Origin: Gnetum montanum
Lineage: Eukaryota > Streptophyta > Gnetopsida > Gnetales > Gnetaceae
Direction of reading: 5' to 3'
Length of the DNA: 25,714 nucleotides
Assembly: GCA_015680685.1 (NCBI GenBank)
Contig: MNCI01037820.1
Location: forward strand, 1,007,353-1,033,066
Positions 1-10,879 of the stretch are shown in pieces. How positions within the stretch are numbered: position 1 is the stretch's first letter; every line of letters starts with the position of its first letter. The translations under genes were made by a program, and so were the position numbers. The notes beneath the pieces are model-generated. The model did no database searches, was not told the DNA's origin, and was given only the letters and a program-made list of their open reading frames with translations.

Positions 1-380
1 CATGAGTACTACTTAATTATGAGCATTGACGAATGTGTACGGCTAATCAAGGAATCAGCTACTCATNGTTCAAGGTGTGTACGGCAAGTGGGAATGGATG
101 CTAACGCTAGGACTTAGTGCATTAGTTAGAGTTAGTTAGTCTCTCAACCCTTTACCTCTCAGCATAGGAGAAAACCAAAAAATACCATAAAAATCATATA
201 CCTCAGACTTGCTTAACCATACACCATGACACATACAAGCAAGCCTGGGAAGATAATGAACTAATTAACCCCAAGTGTTCCTTGCGGCGTGTAGGCATTT
301 AGTCTGTGGATTTCGACCGGATAGTGCGTGCGATGCTTGTATTCGTATGGTTGAGTGTAGGGATACCTCGCCATTCATCA
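1..380 (+). mobile_element. LTR copy A, 3' part, truncated by window start
   Basis: The reverse complement of this stretch aligns with the LTR at 5730-6533. The best matches are the terminal ~80 bp (302-380) and the words around positions 1-30, 160-200 and 240-260. The LTR sense, set by the TATA box and AATAAA of the complete copy, is plus here, so it ends ...CATTCATCA at 380. It lies in the opposite orientation to copies B and C. The next base starts a Ty3/gypsy integrase fragment on the minus strand, so this LTR was inserted into an older element. The expected 5-bp target duplicate at 381-385 (ctacc) cannot be checked because the other end is outside the window. Position 67 is an N. Confidence 0.75.
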
Positions 381-800
381 CTACCCATTTCATGCAATGG
401 TCAACCACAATAATGATGTAGGAAATTCTATTAGACAAGGGTATGATGTGACCCATGAAATCAATTCCTCATAAATCAAAAGATTCTAATGATTAGATTC
501 ATTATTGAGAATTTTCCAACCTTGTAGTCATTACTCCATCTTTTTGGTATTATTCACAAAAGTTAACGAATTGATGTACATCCCTGAAGATTATAGGTTC
601 AAAGTCTCTTGCCATAGGTATCTTGATGATTGTTCTCCTACCTGTGTAGTGACCACCACAAGATTTCTCATGTGTATCTTAGAAAATTATGATTTAATCT
701 TAATGAGGCATGTACCATTGCACTAAGCCATTTGCATAGATTTTATACAAGTTTCCATCTATCTCCATGTAGTGTTTAACTTGGTAAAGAAAGTGTTTCT
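381..800 (-). pseudogene. Ty3/gypsy integrase fragment, truncated
   Basis: The minus-strand translation shows the N-terminal HHCC zinc region: a CGGHYTGRR block near 660-637 and a VHQFVNFCE block near 580-550. The start of the catalytic core follows (GIDFMG near 468-450, then DHCMKWV near 400-383). The second zinc-binding Cys appears as Tyr next to an in-frame stop. The Trp that normally precedes GIDFMG is a TGA. The core is cut at 380 by LTR copy A, so the remaining catalytic Asp and Glu are absent. An open frame running across 380 is a chimera of integrase and LTR, not a protein. The integrase would have inserted the element cDNA into host DNA; this copy cannot. Confidence 0.85.
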
Positions 801-999
801 TTTTCTCCCATTCCATTTAGTAGGAACATCTTTTATGAGTAAATATGAGAGACATTATATGTACCATGGTTTGGCTACTTCTATTGTGGTCATTGTTACC
901 ATTGCAAAAAGGATCTCATTGGAAAATTGGTCAGAACGAGGCTCTTCATCAACCTTTTTGTCCAATGTTAACTAAGACAAATGGTCTATAATAATATTC

Positions 1000-1440
1000 T
1001 TGGTTCCCTATATGTTAATCGTGTTAAGATCAAATTCTTACAAGATCACTAGCTACCATATGCTATGAGGACTGAATGTTGGCTCATTCATGAGGAAGTG
1101 TATTGCATTATGATCTATATGCATAAATACTAGGTATTCAAGTACATAGTGCCTAAATTTTTCTAATGCATATACAACTACCATTAGTTCCTTCTCTATT
1201 ATGATGGAGTTTAACTATGCATCTACAATACTTTGACTTGCACAATGGATATAGTATGGACACTTCTAATCATCTAATTATGTAAACATAGTTTCCAAAG
1301 CAAATATATATGCATCTATCATGATCTGAAATGATCTAAATCAATTGAGAGCTTGTAGGATTAGAGTTGTTATGATATTTTGCTTCAGAAGTTGGAATTC
1401 ATGTTCATATTCCTTAGTCTATTAAAATGATGCATGAGCT
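1000..1440 (-). pseudogene. Ty3/gypsy RNase H domain, decayed
   Basis: The minus strand reads through typical Ty3/gypsy RNase H wording: IDAYIFAL (first Asp), EKELMVVVYALEKFRHY (the Glu block), MHIDHNAIHFL (second Asp of the TDH box) and, further on, EFDL and DHLS near the connection to integrase. The Asp, Glu and Asp of the active site are still visible, but stops between these blocks abolish translation. It lies between RT and integrase, as expected for Ty3/gypsy. Its role in the parent element was removal of RNA from the RNA:DNA hybrid during reverse transcription. Confidence 0.85.
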
Positions 1441-1599
1441 CTACTAGTGGTTAGGTAATTTAAGAGAAATTCTCAAAAAATTTCCAGTAGTAGCCTATGT
1501 TTCTAAGAAATGATCAAACATCTTTCATTATTTATGGATGTTATGTTATTTCTTGAAATACTATTATCTTCTCTAAATCCACTTCAATTTCTTTTCCTA

Positions 1600-2220
1600 A
1601 AATCCATTGCCCTAATATAATGCTCTCATAGATCATCAAATGGCTCTTTTGCCAATTGAACTTGAGATTTGTCTTCATACATCATTTCAACACCTCCTCT
1701 AGCTAGTTAACTGCTTACTCAAAATTTGACCCATAGGTGGAGAAGACATCCATGAAGACCTCCATACCACCACCAATCTATTGTTAAAATATGTTAAGGT
1801 CAAGGTGTTGGAAAATTGTAGGTGCATTGCATAGGTCAAAGGGCATCTTTTTAGATGTAAAAGTCCCCTAAGGACTTGTGAATATCATCTTATCCTGATC
1901 TTTTGGGCTATTTGAATTTGATTATAGCCACTATAGATATTTAGGAAGTTGTAATATTCATGGCTTGCAATGGTATCCAACACTTGGTTCACAAATGGTA
2001 ACAAAAAATGTTCCTTGAAAGTTTTCATGTTTAATAGCCTAAAGTTAGTGCACATTTTCCACTACCAATATTTCTAAGATACAATAATGAGTGTGATCAC
2101 CTACTCGTTATCTACTATAGGATAAATAAATCTAACTTTCATGAGCTTTTCCACCTCCTTCTTTACTACTTGCTTCAATTTAGGATTCAATATCCTCTAT
2201 ACTTTTTGCTTGGACTTAAT
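1600..2220 (-). pseudogene. Ty3/gypsy reverse transcriptase, decayed, catalytic Asp lost
   Basis: The reading starts with LNPKLKQVVKKEVEKLM near 2195-2140, followed by WKMCTNFRLLN, the palm block YYNFLNIYSGYNQI (near 1965-1920), MPFDLCNAPTIFQ (near 1845-1805) and FMDVFSTYG (near 1755-1725). The last is the YXDD/FMDD catalytic box with the second Asp replaced by Val. A shift of frame is needed between the YSGYNQ and MPFDLCNAP blocks, and several in-frame stops occur. The order and wording are diagnostic for Ty3/gypsy RT. This copy is inactive. Confidence 0.92.
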
Positions 2221-3039
2221 GGTAGAGTTCATATATATTTTGTGTTAGCATATGCATGTATCAATTCCTATAATTTTATCATATGACCAAACAAAGACTA
2301 TTGGACACTTTTTCATCACTTTCTTTATAAGCTAGGTATTAATGATTACTAGTTTACCGTTTTTCAGAAGTACATACTCAAGGAATTTTTGGAATCTTTT
2401 TAGCTCCAAGGGTTCCGATTCAAACACTTTAAAAAATTTTAACTCTTCTTAATGTATTTCTCCCTTCTTCTTTAGTTATGCATTTAAGAGTTTCTATTTG
2501 AGGTACACTATTTCATTCATTTTATTTATGTAAGTACTTGTAAGGACTTTTTCCAATTCCATGTATATTATGAAGTTAGAGAGATCATATAATTTTAACC
2601 ACTAGGTGCCTTCCTATTTTATGGTTGCTGCATATGGGCACCTTTATACATTGGCTAGTTTGGAACATGATCTAAATGCTATGATGATTCTACTTTTTAT
2701 TACCTAGAATTTTTGCATACAGTTGCATCCTATGTCACTATACATTATGTATGGAACTTTCTTCTTCTTTAGTTTTTTCATGCTTATTCTCCTTCAAAAT
2801 ATTCAAGCATAGATATCTGATTCCAGGCTTAGCATTGATTATGCTTAGTTAAGCTCTCTCCATGATAATAGAAAATTCCCCTTTGTAATTATCCACATGG
2901 AAAATATATAGGATATGATTAACAACTAAGGATGATTACAAGATCTTCTACTAGTTCTAAGAGAATAGTGATGGACTAGTCTACAAACTCTAACTTGATG
3001 TTGCATTTCTTAAGTGGTGGTAGGATTTAGGCTTTGTAT

Positions 3040-3130
3040 ATTTCTTAAGGAATCAAATTGACTTTTGAATTGAAGTCTAGTAGAGCCATACATGGTGCAT
3101 TTCCTACAATATGTAAGTAGATCAAGGGAC
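3040..3130 (-). pseudogene. Retrotransposon aspartic protease motif, decayed
   Basis: The minus strand reads VGNAPCMALLDFNSKVNLIP, matching the gypsy protease active-site context (ALxDLGASVNLxP). The D-L-G triad is changed to D-F-N, so the catalytic Asp remains but the invariant Gly is gone. A stop follows NLIP, and the next residues (EIYKA) also fit the family. It lies between the gag knuckle at 3.9 kb and the RT, as expected. Flanking stretches to about 3.3 kb are probably also protease/linker but are too decayed to align by eye. Confidence 0.75.
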
Positions 3131-3548
3131 TTCTTAACTTAATCCTTTTCTTAAAAAGATGTCCTACTTTGATCCATTCTCTAACTACATGAGTGAGAAT
3201 GACAGTTTGAATATCAAGGATATTTTGATTTGAAGGTAGCTCAACTAATGTTCCAAAAGGTAATTTGCATATAGTCTATAGCCATGGTTGCCTATGATGA
3301 TTTTGATGAACTAGTTGGCCAAAAGAATAGTATTTTTTTAGGCTTATACTTAGACCCACTTGAGTTATTGTCCATTTATAAGTTTACAGCCTTGGTGACA
3401 TTTCATTGCTAAACTTGCAAAAGAATTTTGTTTTGCATAGATGAAGTAGGTGGTAAAGGATTTGAGGCATGTAGTTGAGAGTCTTGCAAAGGATAAGAAG
3501 CATATGTGGAAGGAGATCTAGCATGTGAAGTGGTAGGTTTATGGCACT

Positions 3549-4820
3549 TTAGAGAAGAATAGTGGTGAGTAGAAACATAGGTGGTAGAGCTACTAGATGA
3601 TATAAGTTACTAAACTTAATATCCATAAGGATCAGGGTGCCTATAAGGATATGACTACCTTGGTGATGGCATCCCCCATGACCATAATTTTTGCCAGTAT
3701 TAGTAGTATTCCTAAGATTAAGATGGATCTCCACTTGGATAATACTGCTAATGGTGATAGGAATGCCTATGGTTGGCTTGAGGATAAGGTGACCTCCTTA
3801 GCACTTGCTTTTTAATGAACTTTGGATTTAATACATAAGACCCAAATTCCTACAAGTATGACATTAGTGAATAAAAACCTTTCAAATGTTTGTATTGGCA
3901 AATGTTACAACCATCATGATTTGACTTAGAGTCTTCAAACTTCTCCATTGCAATTGCTTTTCCTTTATACTGGTAGTAGTTCTTATATCTCCTTTCTTTC
4001 TTTTATCTTTCTCCTTAGCTCTTTTTTGTGCGATTTTTACTCCATAATCTTTAGTGTCTTTTGGAAATTTTTATCAATGAGATCCCACATTTTATCAACC
4101 TTTATCAATATATGAGTAACTAATTTTTAAATGGGTAAGGTCTTTCTTTGCACTACCTCCTCTAATGGTGCTCCTTCATCAGATTTATAGAGACATACCT
4201 TCTTCTTGTGGATTAAGGGATCCCTATTGTACTCTTCTACAATTTTTCTCTTCTTTAGTTTATCTTCCTTTTTAGTCACTTGATTAATTAATATTTATAC
4301 CACTACACCAGTCCCTATTATCATCTATAGCTTGCCTATGATACATTTTCCTCCTACCTTAGTCATGTTCAGCTTTACCAAAGCTTGAGGATGAGGATGA
4401 AAAACTAGGAGAGTTATACTGACTTGCTCTTCTCCTATGACCCCTTTAGTTTTCTCTTGTTTTCTTGCTAGGAGATCTTAGCCTTAATGTTTTCCTTATT
4501 CTTGCCTTACCTTGATTACTTACCAAGGTTGAATGTAATCATGAATGGTTTAAGTCATCTCTGTTTAAGAGTGGACGATCCTAGCATTGATATCTGCTCA
4601 ATCGATAATCAATATTCTTCTTCTTGGATTATGAAATTAGATGAATGGGAGCCCCATTTACATTATAAGCCTTGTAGCGAGTCTCCATGAATTGGGCCTT
4701 ACATAATTGAAACTTCATGGGTTTGTAATCTCTATAGATTTCATCAAATACATTACATTCTAGGGTTGCTACTTCAAGTTCCATAATTATCAATGCTACC
4801 ATTAGCATTGATGACATTAA
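3549..4820 (-). pseudogene. gag remnant with zinc-knuckle relic
   Basis: At 3871-3909 the minus strand reads CNICQYKHLKGFY, a C-X2-C-X3-H-X4-C nucleocapsid knuckle whose last Cys is now Tyr. The same spacing occurs, intact, in the gag remnant at 25.4 kb. Minus-strand open runs at 3549-3734 and 4629-4817 fall in this zone but are short and not individually recognisable. The assignment as gag rests on the knuckle and on position upstream of the protease. The parental protein would have packaged element RNA. The exact limits are uncertain. Confidence 0.6.
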
Positions 4821-4950
4821 TTGATCTAATGAAAATATGATCTATTTGTCTTGGTGAAGTATGAAGGTAAATTTTGGATGGTAAGGATTTGGATATTTGT
4901 AGATTACTTTGACTTACTTTGGCACATCATCCTTAGTTTTTGTATTTCTA

Positions 4951-5724
4951 TCATGTCCTTTAGTTATATTATTTGTAGGTGGGGAATCTACCCTATGAGA
5001 AGAAGATATTGTTAATTTATAAGTATGCCTTAGAATAAAATATTATAATTTTTGACAATTGATAAATCATGTTAAGTTATAATAGCAATCCTTGAATGAT
5101 CCTAATTATCTCAAATACTAGCACCAAGTACTTAGTAATGATATTAATGATGTGCAATAGAGTAGACCCTATGTCCAACCATATGAATCAAAAGTGCTTA
5201 TGCATGATCTAGTTGAATTCCATGGACTTAGGACTAGATGGATATCTTAGATATTTAAGTGCTAGATGCTAATCATTATCTTCCCAATCATAGTTATGTT
5301 GGTTCACTTAGTATGGTTAAGCATGATTGAGACACATGATGGTTTTTTATTGTTATTTAAATATTTAAAAGATTAAAGTATTAAAACAATAAACTAATTA
5401 TTCTAAATGTAGAGAAGTAATATAAACTAGCCTGAGTATACAACATCAATTTCCAACCTTATATACATATCTTGAACATATACCAACACTGCTAGGTTAC
5501 AAAGTGGTCACTAATGAATGTACCAAGTATTCATTACTAGGATTACCAAATGCTAGTAGTTTATACTTGAAGTGGGCATGCTCATGCATAATTATTTAAG
5601 AGCTAAATAATAAATTTCTCGATTAATATCTTGGGAAAGTAAATGAACATTAATAGTAAAGTGTAAGAAAGTAAATCAAATTTCTAGTCCAAGTCCTACA
5701 ATGGAGGAAAAAAATCTTGATTTT
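4951..5724. other. AT-rich stretch without a recognisable gene
   Basis: No reading frame, RNA gene or clear repeat was recognised. It probably contains the 5' untranslated or flanking part of the decayed gypsy element, but no LTR end or primer-binding site could be found. Confidence 0.4.
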
Positions 5725-5729
5725 ATTGT
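5725..5729. repeat. 5-bp target-site duplication ATTGT, left
   Basis: ATTGT directly abuts the LTR end at 5730 and is repeated at 6534-6538 right after the other LTR end. Five base pairs is the usual duplication for LTR retrotransposons. Confidence 0.9.
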
Positions 5730-6533
5730 TGATGAGTGGCGAGGTACCCCTACACTCAACCATACGAATACGAGCATTACACACACAATTCGGTCAAACT
5801 CCGCAGACGGACTAGTTGTGGCACCTAGACAGTTAGCCTTAGGTCACAGTTCGTTGTCTTCCCACCTGGACTAGTATTAGGGTTGTCACATATGGTTTAG
5901 TCCAGAGTGAGGTGTATGATGGGTTTCTAGTCTAATGCTACTCCTGAAGGCGATGGAAAGTAATGTTTACTAATCTAGGAGAGAAAGGGTAAGAGAATCT
6001 AATCTAGCCTAAGTGTGCTTGATTATCCATACACATCTTGGACTTCGTGCACGACTACTACTGGGATTATCAAGCGCAGATCCTAGGTACACTACTCGGT
6101 TACCAAGTAGTCACACTTCAATGCTCATAATCAAGTCGTACTCATTCTGCGTTTTAACATGAGATAAGGGTGAAAGGATATTAACTAGGAAAACAGTAAA
6201 TAACAATTAATTAATTAATTAACAAAGTGAATGCTGCAATGATGAAATAATCTTAATCTTTATTTCCTGTCATGTGCGTGTCCAAGTACGTCACACTCGA
6301 ATAAAGGATACCGTACAATTACATTCACCACACTGCATGCAAACACGGGAAAATATTCTAACTCTGGAGGGACAAAACTGCCAGAGTCTAGCTACAATCT
6401 AACTCTAAAACTATGAAACAAGGGAGAGATGCCTCTTATTTATAGGACTAGCGGCAAGGAAGGACGCGATATCGCAGCCCATGCGATATTACAGGTGTGT
6501 TATCGCAACTGTCAGCAAATTCATGACTCATCA
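5730..6533 (-). mobile_element. Solo LTR copy B (804 bp), complete
   Basis: Read on the minus strand it starts TGATGAGTC at 6533 and ends GCCACTCATCA at 5730, giving TG...CA ends within a short TGATGA/TCATCA inverted repeat. It is flanked by a perfect 5-bp target-site duplication, ATTGT, at 5725-5729 and 6534-6538. U3 has GATATC-type near-palindromes (6468-6473 and 6485-6490) and a TATA box, CCTATAAATA (6437-6446). About 190 bp downstream is an AATAAA signal (near 6257-6262) in the expected R region. No internal region is attached on either side, so this is a solo LTR left by LTR-LTR recombination. Copies A and C and the 7.3-kb and 18.3-kb blocks are relatives. Confidence 0.9.
6437..6446 (-). 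promoter_or_regulatory. TATA box of LTR copy B
   Basis: CCTATAAATA on the minus strand is followed by AAGAGGC, the same as in copy C. Near-palindromic GATATC words lie immediately upstream, and AATAAA lies downstream within the LTR, which fixes the transcriptional sense. Confidence 0.7.
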
Positions 6534-6538
6534 ATTGT
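6534..6538. repeat. 5-bp target-site duplication ATTGT, right
   Basis: This is an exact partner of 5725-5729. It confirms both LTR boundaries and shows that the LTR did not recombine with a different insertion. Confidence 0.9.
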
Positions 6539-7299
6539 TGTCATGCACATATGTCTAGGTACATAATACACTTGAATAAAATGCTATGCAAATTATTTAA
6601 TCGATACTATGGACACTCAGAGAAGAAAATTATAACTTCTATGGTGTGAAATTGCAAGATTCTAGCTAAGAAAATGATCAAATAGTACCATAAATGTAAT
6701 GAGTGCACACAATTATATAGTCAAAGACAAAGACTATGTTAACGTATATGCATTGACACATATATATCAATATGATTAACCAATTTATTTCTCATCAAAT
6801 CTTTTACTCTTAGATTTATGCATAAATTTATATAAAGAATGTTATTATTACAAGTGTTTGTCTAAATGGTTATTGATATCTCTTCGCATAAAGCTAAGCA
6901 TTCTTATGAATTTCCTCAATATTTTTTCTTCAAAGTATGAAGTAAAGAAGTTTAGATATTTTTTTGAAGCTCATTGTGGAGGTTTTTTGCATGTTTGATG
7001 GAGTTGCCATGTTGAAGTAAGAGGTTGTCATATATGCCTCTTATGCACCTCAAAATATATGATGCTTTTATTATTAATTTAAAGGCCTAATGAAGTACCA
7101 ACAAAATCAATAAATTAAATGTTGTGTTGACAAGGATGCATTAATTCTAAGTCCAATTATCATTATAAATATACATCATCAACCACATTTATGATACCAT
7201 TCAATTGGTACATAGTGAAGCTCTTGCAATTTAATTTCTTTTTCCTTGCAGAAGTTAGTGAGTGCCTTTAGCATGGATGTAAGTCAATTTTCTAGTGTC
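6539..7299. other. AT-rich stretch without a recognisable gene
   Basis: No convincing coding run, RNA gene or transposon end was found. This is the original target sequence of the solo LTR and beyond. Confidence 0.4.
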
Positions 7300-7720
7300 T
7301 TATTTGAATAGATTGTACCTGGAAACTTCCATGATGGCAATAAGATCAAGATTCATTTTTCTCGATTTTAGTATTCTAACTTAGATTAGATTTACTTTCT
7401 TACATTTATTTTTTACTATTCACTTACTACTTTCCTAGCACAAAATTTACATTTCCATGTATGTTAAATCATGATGAAATGAGTGCAACATGTTCTCATG
7501 CATTGAACTTGTATTAGCTTGGTAATGCTAGCGGCTATATCCTTAGTATGCTTTGCAATGTAATAGGTTGGTAATGTGAGTAGTTAATGTAAATATACAA
7601 GAATATGATGAAAGGTTGAGGAATGGACCCTCATCGCTTGTAGGCTAGACTAGGATTTATTTTCTCATTTTAGTTAATTAGGTAATAAATAGAAATTTAC
7701 TATTTTATATAGATATAGAC
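7300..7720 (+). repeat. Diverged LTR-like repeat
   Basis: This block shares a colinear series of words with 18610-19000: an AATAAGATCAAGATTC-like start, CTTAGATTAGATTTACTTTC, AATTTACATTT, GAGTGCAACAT, AGCTTGGTAATGCTAG-like text and a terminal CTCATCGC..TAGGCTAGA..AG segment. The last segment also matches the U5 part of LTR copy B read on the minus strand. It is therefore probably a strongly diverged LTR (R/U5 part) on the plus strand. Neither boundary nor a target duplication could be set. Confidence 0.5.
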
Positions 7721-8789
7721 CATGGCTATAACAACATCAATGATCATACATCTCAACTATACTTATCCATAGAACTTAAAGCTACTCCAAAAATAGTTGG
7801 GAAGTTAATGATATATGATTATCTAACTAGGCTAAACACTACTACTAGTCCATTTCTAGATTATGGCATATTCTATTACAATGCTTATAAAATGTATAAG
7901 TGACTGTTCAACATACATATTGCTCATTATTTAGTATCATTACTAGTGATGGTGGTTGTAGTTTAGTTTAGTTAACATCTTATATGATTACTATATGAGC
8001 TTTTAAATATTTATCTTCTAGAATATTTTGTATAGATAGAAGTCACATATTGTTAGCTAATTGGGATAATGGCTACTTATCATAGGTCTAATAGCCCACC
8101 ATTGAAAATCCTATTGACACTTGTGCTAGATATTTTGTAGGAAGCATTGACAGGAATGAAAATAATAATAGTTGGTTGGTACCTTTGTAAGCAAGAGTCA
8201 CATATCCTTATCATGATCCATTATATTCTAAATTTACATTTATTTTTCATTAGGATGAGCAATTTTAGTGGAGAGATATGCATGATCATATTTTAACGTA
8301 TCATGGTAGATTATCCCCTTCAATACTCCAAGATATACTAATGAGATTTAAATTAGTCCACACTATAGTTGGCTACTTTCTAGATAGAAAAATATCTAAA
8401 CTTTATTAGCCTAATGAGATCCAACATAACTTGAACTAACAAATGAAGGCAAGGCATGAGTAGAAGAAGAGCAAGTATAATATGCCAAGCACATCCCCAT
8501 CCAAGAGGGATGATACAACCAACCAATTAGAAAGGTTCTTTCATTGTAGATGTAGTTTATGGAATCCTTCATGCCCTCCATATAGCTTCACCACCAAGAA
8601 CTTGCAAAATGTAATGGTGTCTTTCTTCTTACCAAGAAATCCTATTAATGTTAAGCAAGATTAAAGAATCAAGAGACCTTCAAGACCTAGGACTTCTAGT
8701 ATGTTTAAACACATTAGTGCAATAAGATTCCTTTGAGACTCTTTCCTTTAGAATTTTAGCTCCAAATTTGGCTCAAAAAGTTAACCAAA
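7721..8789. other. Unassigned, probably decayed retroelement interior
   Basis: There are many stops in all frames. The only open run of note is 8482-8664 on the plus strand (60 codons), which I do not recognise. No zinc knuckle, RT or protease wording was seen. Its position downstream of the LTR-like block at 7.3-7.7 kb makes retroelement interior plausible but unproven. Confidence 0.3.
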
Positions 8790-9660
8790 ATTTAACCATG
8801 AGTGAAGATATAGGTTGTGGTATTTTTTTTCTTCTTCATCATGAGTTGTGGATGGCTCATGGTGATTCATCATGAATCATGAAGAGGTTTTGGTGATGTA
8901 AATTGCAAGTCATGGCCTAGTCATGGTCCTGCAAAATAAAGAATAAAATATAATTATATAAATCATAAGTTAACCAATGTTCATGGTCAATTCATGGTGA
9001 CTATTTTACTTTCCTTGAACTTTAAACTTCCTTTGCATAAGTTTACCATAAGTTGTGATAACTCTGAATGATAGCCCACATGGTCTAAACAAATATCTAG
9101 AAGTTCCCATCATGAGTCATGATTAGATCATGAAAAAAGTACCATCAGTCATGGTGGAAATATGGTTTCTTAAAAAAGTATAGACCTAAAAGATAATGAG
9201 CTTTAGATGAACATTAGGATTAAACTAAACTTTCAATTAGGAAAACACAATTAAAATTGTATTCATCAACCTCGCAAGACATGAAATAAGGAAATAAAAA
9301 AATCAATGATATCTAATACTTACAAAGATGTTGGAGTGAGCGTAGTTTAATGAATTATGAGATCCTTGCAAGTTAGGAAGGTAGTAGCAAAAGCCTTTTT
9401 GTTCTTAAATATTAAATTCTAAAATAGTAAATCAACCACAAGTTGACTATAAGTTGCGATTGGTTTCATCATTGGACTATGATCTAACCATGAGTCATCA
9501 TGAATTTTTCTTATTCTTTACCACAAGTCATGATGTGATTATAGTGATGACTATAATCACAATTTGGGTTACAAATTCATCATAAGTCAAGTTTTTATCA
9601 AAGATGAAATTTTTGAGAGTCATCATGGATGCCCTTCTAGATCATGGTGAGGTTTTTATC
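8790..9660. repeat. CATG-rich stretch (TCATGA / CATGGT words)
   Basis: About 20 CATG tetramers occur in roughly 870 bp, mostly as TCATGA, CATGAGTCATGA, TCATCATGAA or TCATGGTG. Three or four would be expected by chance. They occur irregularly, not as a clean tandem array, and no open reading frame is maintained. It may be a very diverged minisatellite or a decayed structured transposon arm. No function can be given. Confidence 0.5.
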
Positions 9661-10001
9661 TATGTAGACATGAAAAAAATAACAATTTTAGTCTTAAAAA
9701 TTTAAAATCAAGGGCATCTCTAGGCCCAATTCTTCATGAAAACAATACTAAACATCATATAAATGATAGATCTACTTATGAACATTACATGCAAGGCTAA
9801 TTAAGGAATATTTGATAACATCTTCATCTAGTTTATTCCCTTTTACAAATATACATTTAGAAATTATGAACAAATTACTTCTCTCCTTGTAGGAGGACTT
9901 AGATTTTTAGAACTATCATCAAAGAGCTTCCAATATCAAATTACTCTTCCAATTATAACATGCAATCAAATTTATAAACATCAATAATGTAACAACCTAG
10001 G
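9661..10001. other. No feature recognised
   Basis: AT-rich sequence without open frames or repeats visible by eye. Confidence 0.4.
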
Positions 10002-10213
10002 CCTTTCCTTTCCCTCTTAATCTTATTATTGGCATTGGTGTCTCAATATTATTATTGGCACAAGTGTTTGGAAGCTATGATGTACCCTACAAGGGACATT
10101 TTTATGAATTTATTGCAAAGTTGAAAAGCAGTATTGATACCAAAACCTTTCCTTTCCTTTCTCTCTCAATCTGATTATTGATAATGATGTTTGAAAGCTA
10201 CAATGTAATGTAC
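10002..10213 (+). repeat. Imperfect direct duplication
   Basis: The segment at 10002-10093 (CCTTTCCTTT, then a TTATTATTGG run, then GGAAGCTATGATGTACC) recurs at 10146-10213 (CCTTTCCTTT, GATTATTGAT, GAAAGCTACAATGTA). The copies are diverged and differ by an internal indel. No gene is associated. Confidence 0.6.
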
Positions 10214-10350
10214 TTTATGCCCAGTTCCTTTAGCCATGAACCAGCATGTTACTGACCTGGATGTATAGGTATTCTTTAATAAATTTATTGATTTTTTGCG
10301 ATCATTTATAACTCGGCAGGTTCTTCCAATCAAAGCCTGCTTGCTTTCTT

Positions 10351-10831
10351 TTCAGGTTCAACAGCGAGTTTTATTTTGATAAGGAGGAGCAGAAGATCTG
10401 AGATGAGATGGTTCAAAATTTGGAATTTGGTTGGTCCGACTGCTTCACGAAATCCTGCAATTTTGCAAAACATTTTTGAAAAGGTTATTGGATTTCAGGC
10501 TTTTCACCCTCTTCATGAATGCCAGACGGTCGAAAAAGCAGAAGACACGCCAAGAAATTTTCCACATTCTTCAAGATTTATGGGCTGCGTCAAGCCAGAT
10601 CCTGGCAATGAATCACGAGGTTATGCACTTCATTCTATTTGTATACTATAGAATTAATGGCTTTTATGGTTTCAAGATCTCTTTTGGTGGAACCACGCGT
10701 TGCTTTTTTGAGAACGGCTGGATTTTGGCCATACAATGCATTTGAAGCAATTGTCAATTTCTATGGCGATGACGATGCTGGACTCTTCACTGGCAAGATT
10801 TTCCTTGTGACGGTTCTAGGGAAATTGTAAG
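10351..10831 (+). other. Unassigned open, GC-richer block (possible gene fragment)
   Basis: Compared with the AT-rich surroundings, this stretch is richer in GC and has overlapping plus-strand open runs (10376-10651, 10431-10745, 10639-10830). None extends the full length in one frame. A possible splice acceptor (CTTTTCAG) lies at about 10347-10354. The protein-like segments, for example MNARRSKKQKTRQEIF and the run ending GLFTGKIFLV, are not ones I recognise. It could be a decayed host exon, a processed pseudogene or a young small gene. Sequence alone does not decide. Confidence 0.3.
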
Positions 10832-10879
10832 CAAAGTAAATCAGTGGGCGTGTTAGGTTGCCCAAATCCTTCTTTCCCA

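Larger units (their letters stand above)
381..4950 (-). mobile_element. Decayed Ty3/gypsy retrotransposon, Athila/Tat-like
   Basis: Read on the minus strand, from high to low coordinates, this block gives recognisable pieces in the canonical Ty3/gypsy order: gag zinc knuckle (about 3.9 kb), aspartic protease (about 3.1 kb), reverse transcriptase (2220-1600), RNase H (about 1440-1000) and integrase (about 800-381). All are broken by many stops and frameshifts. The integrase wording (CGGH, then a segment ending GIDFMG) and the C-X2-C-X3-H-X4-C type gag knuckle resemble the Athila/Tat group. The 3' end is cut by LTR copy A at 380. The 5' end is uncertain: no matching 5' LTR or primer-binding site was found, and the upper limit is only where gag-like reading frames fade. 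Identification as Ty3/gypsy is firm; the lineage is less sure. Confidence 0.85.

Noticed and set aside
265-456. 63-codon minus-strand ORF as a gene
   Set aside because: It is half integrase fragment and half LTR, read across an insertion junction.
1-6533. Copies A and B as the two LTRs of the 0.4-5 kb gypsy element
   Set aside because: They are in opposite orientations, and copy B has its own perfect target duplication and is therefore a solo insertion.
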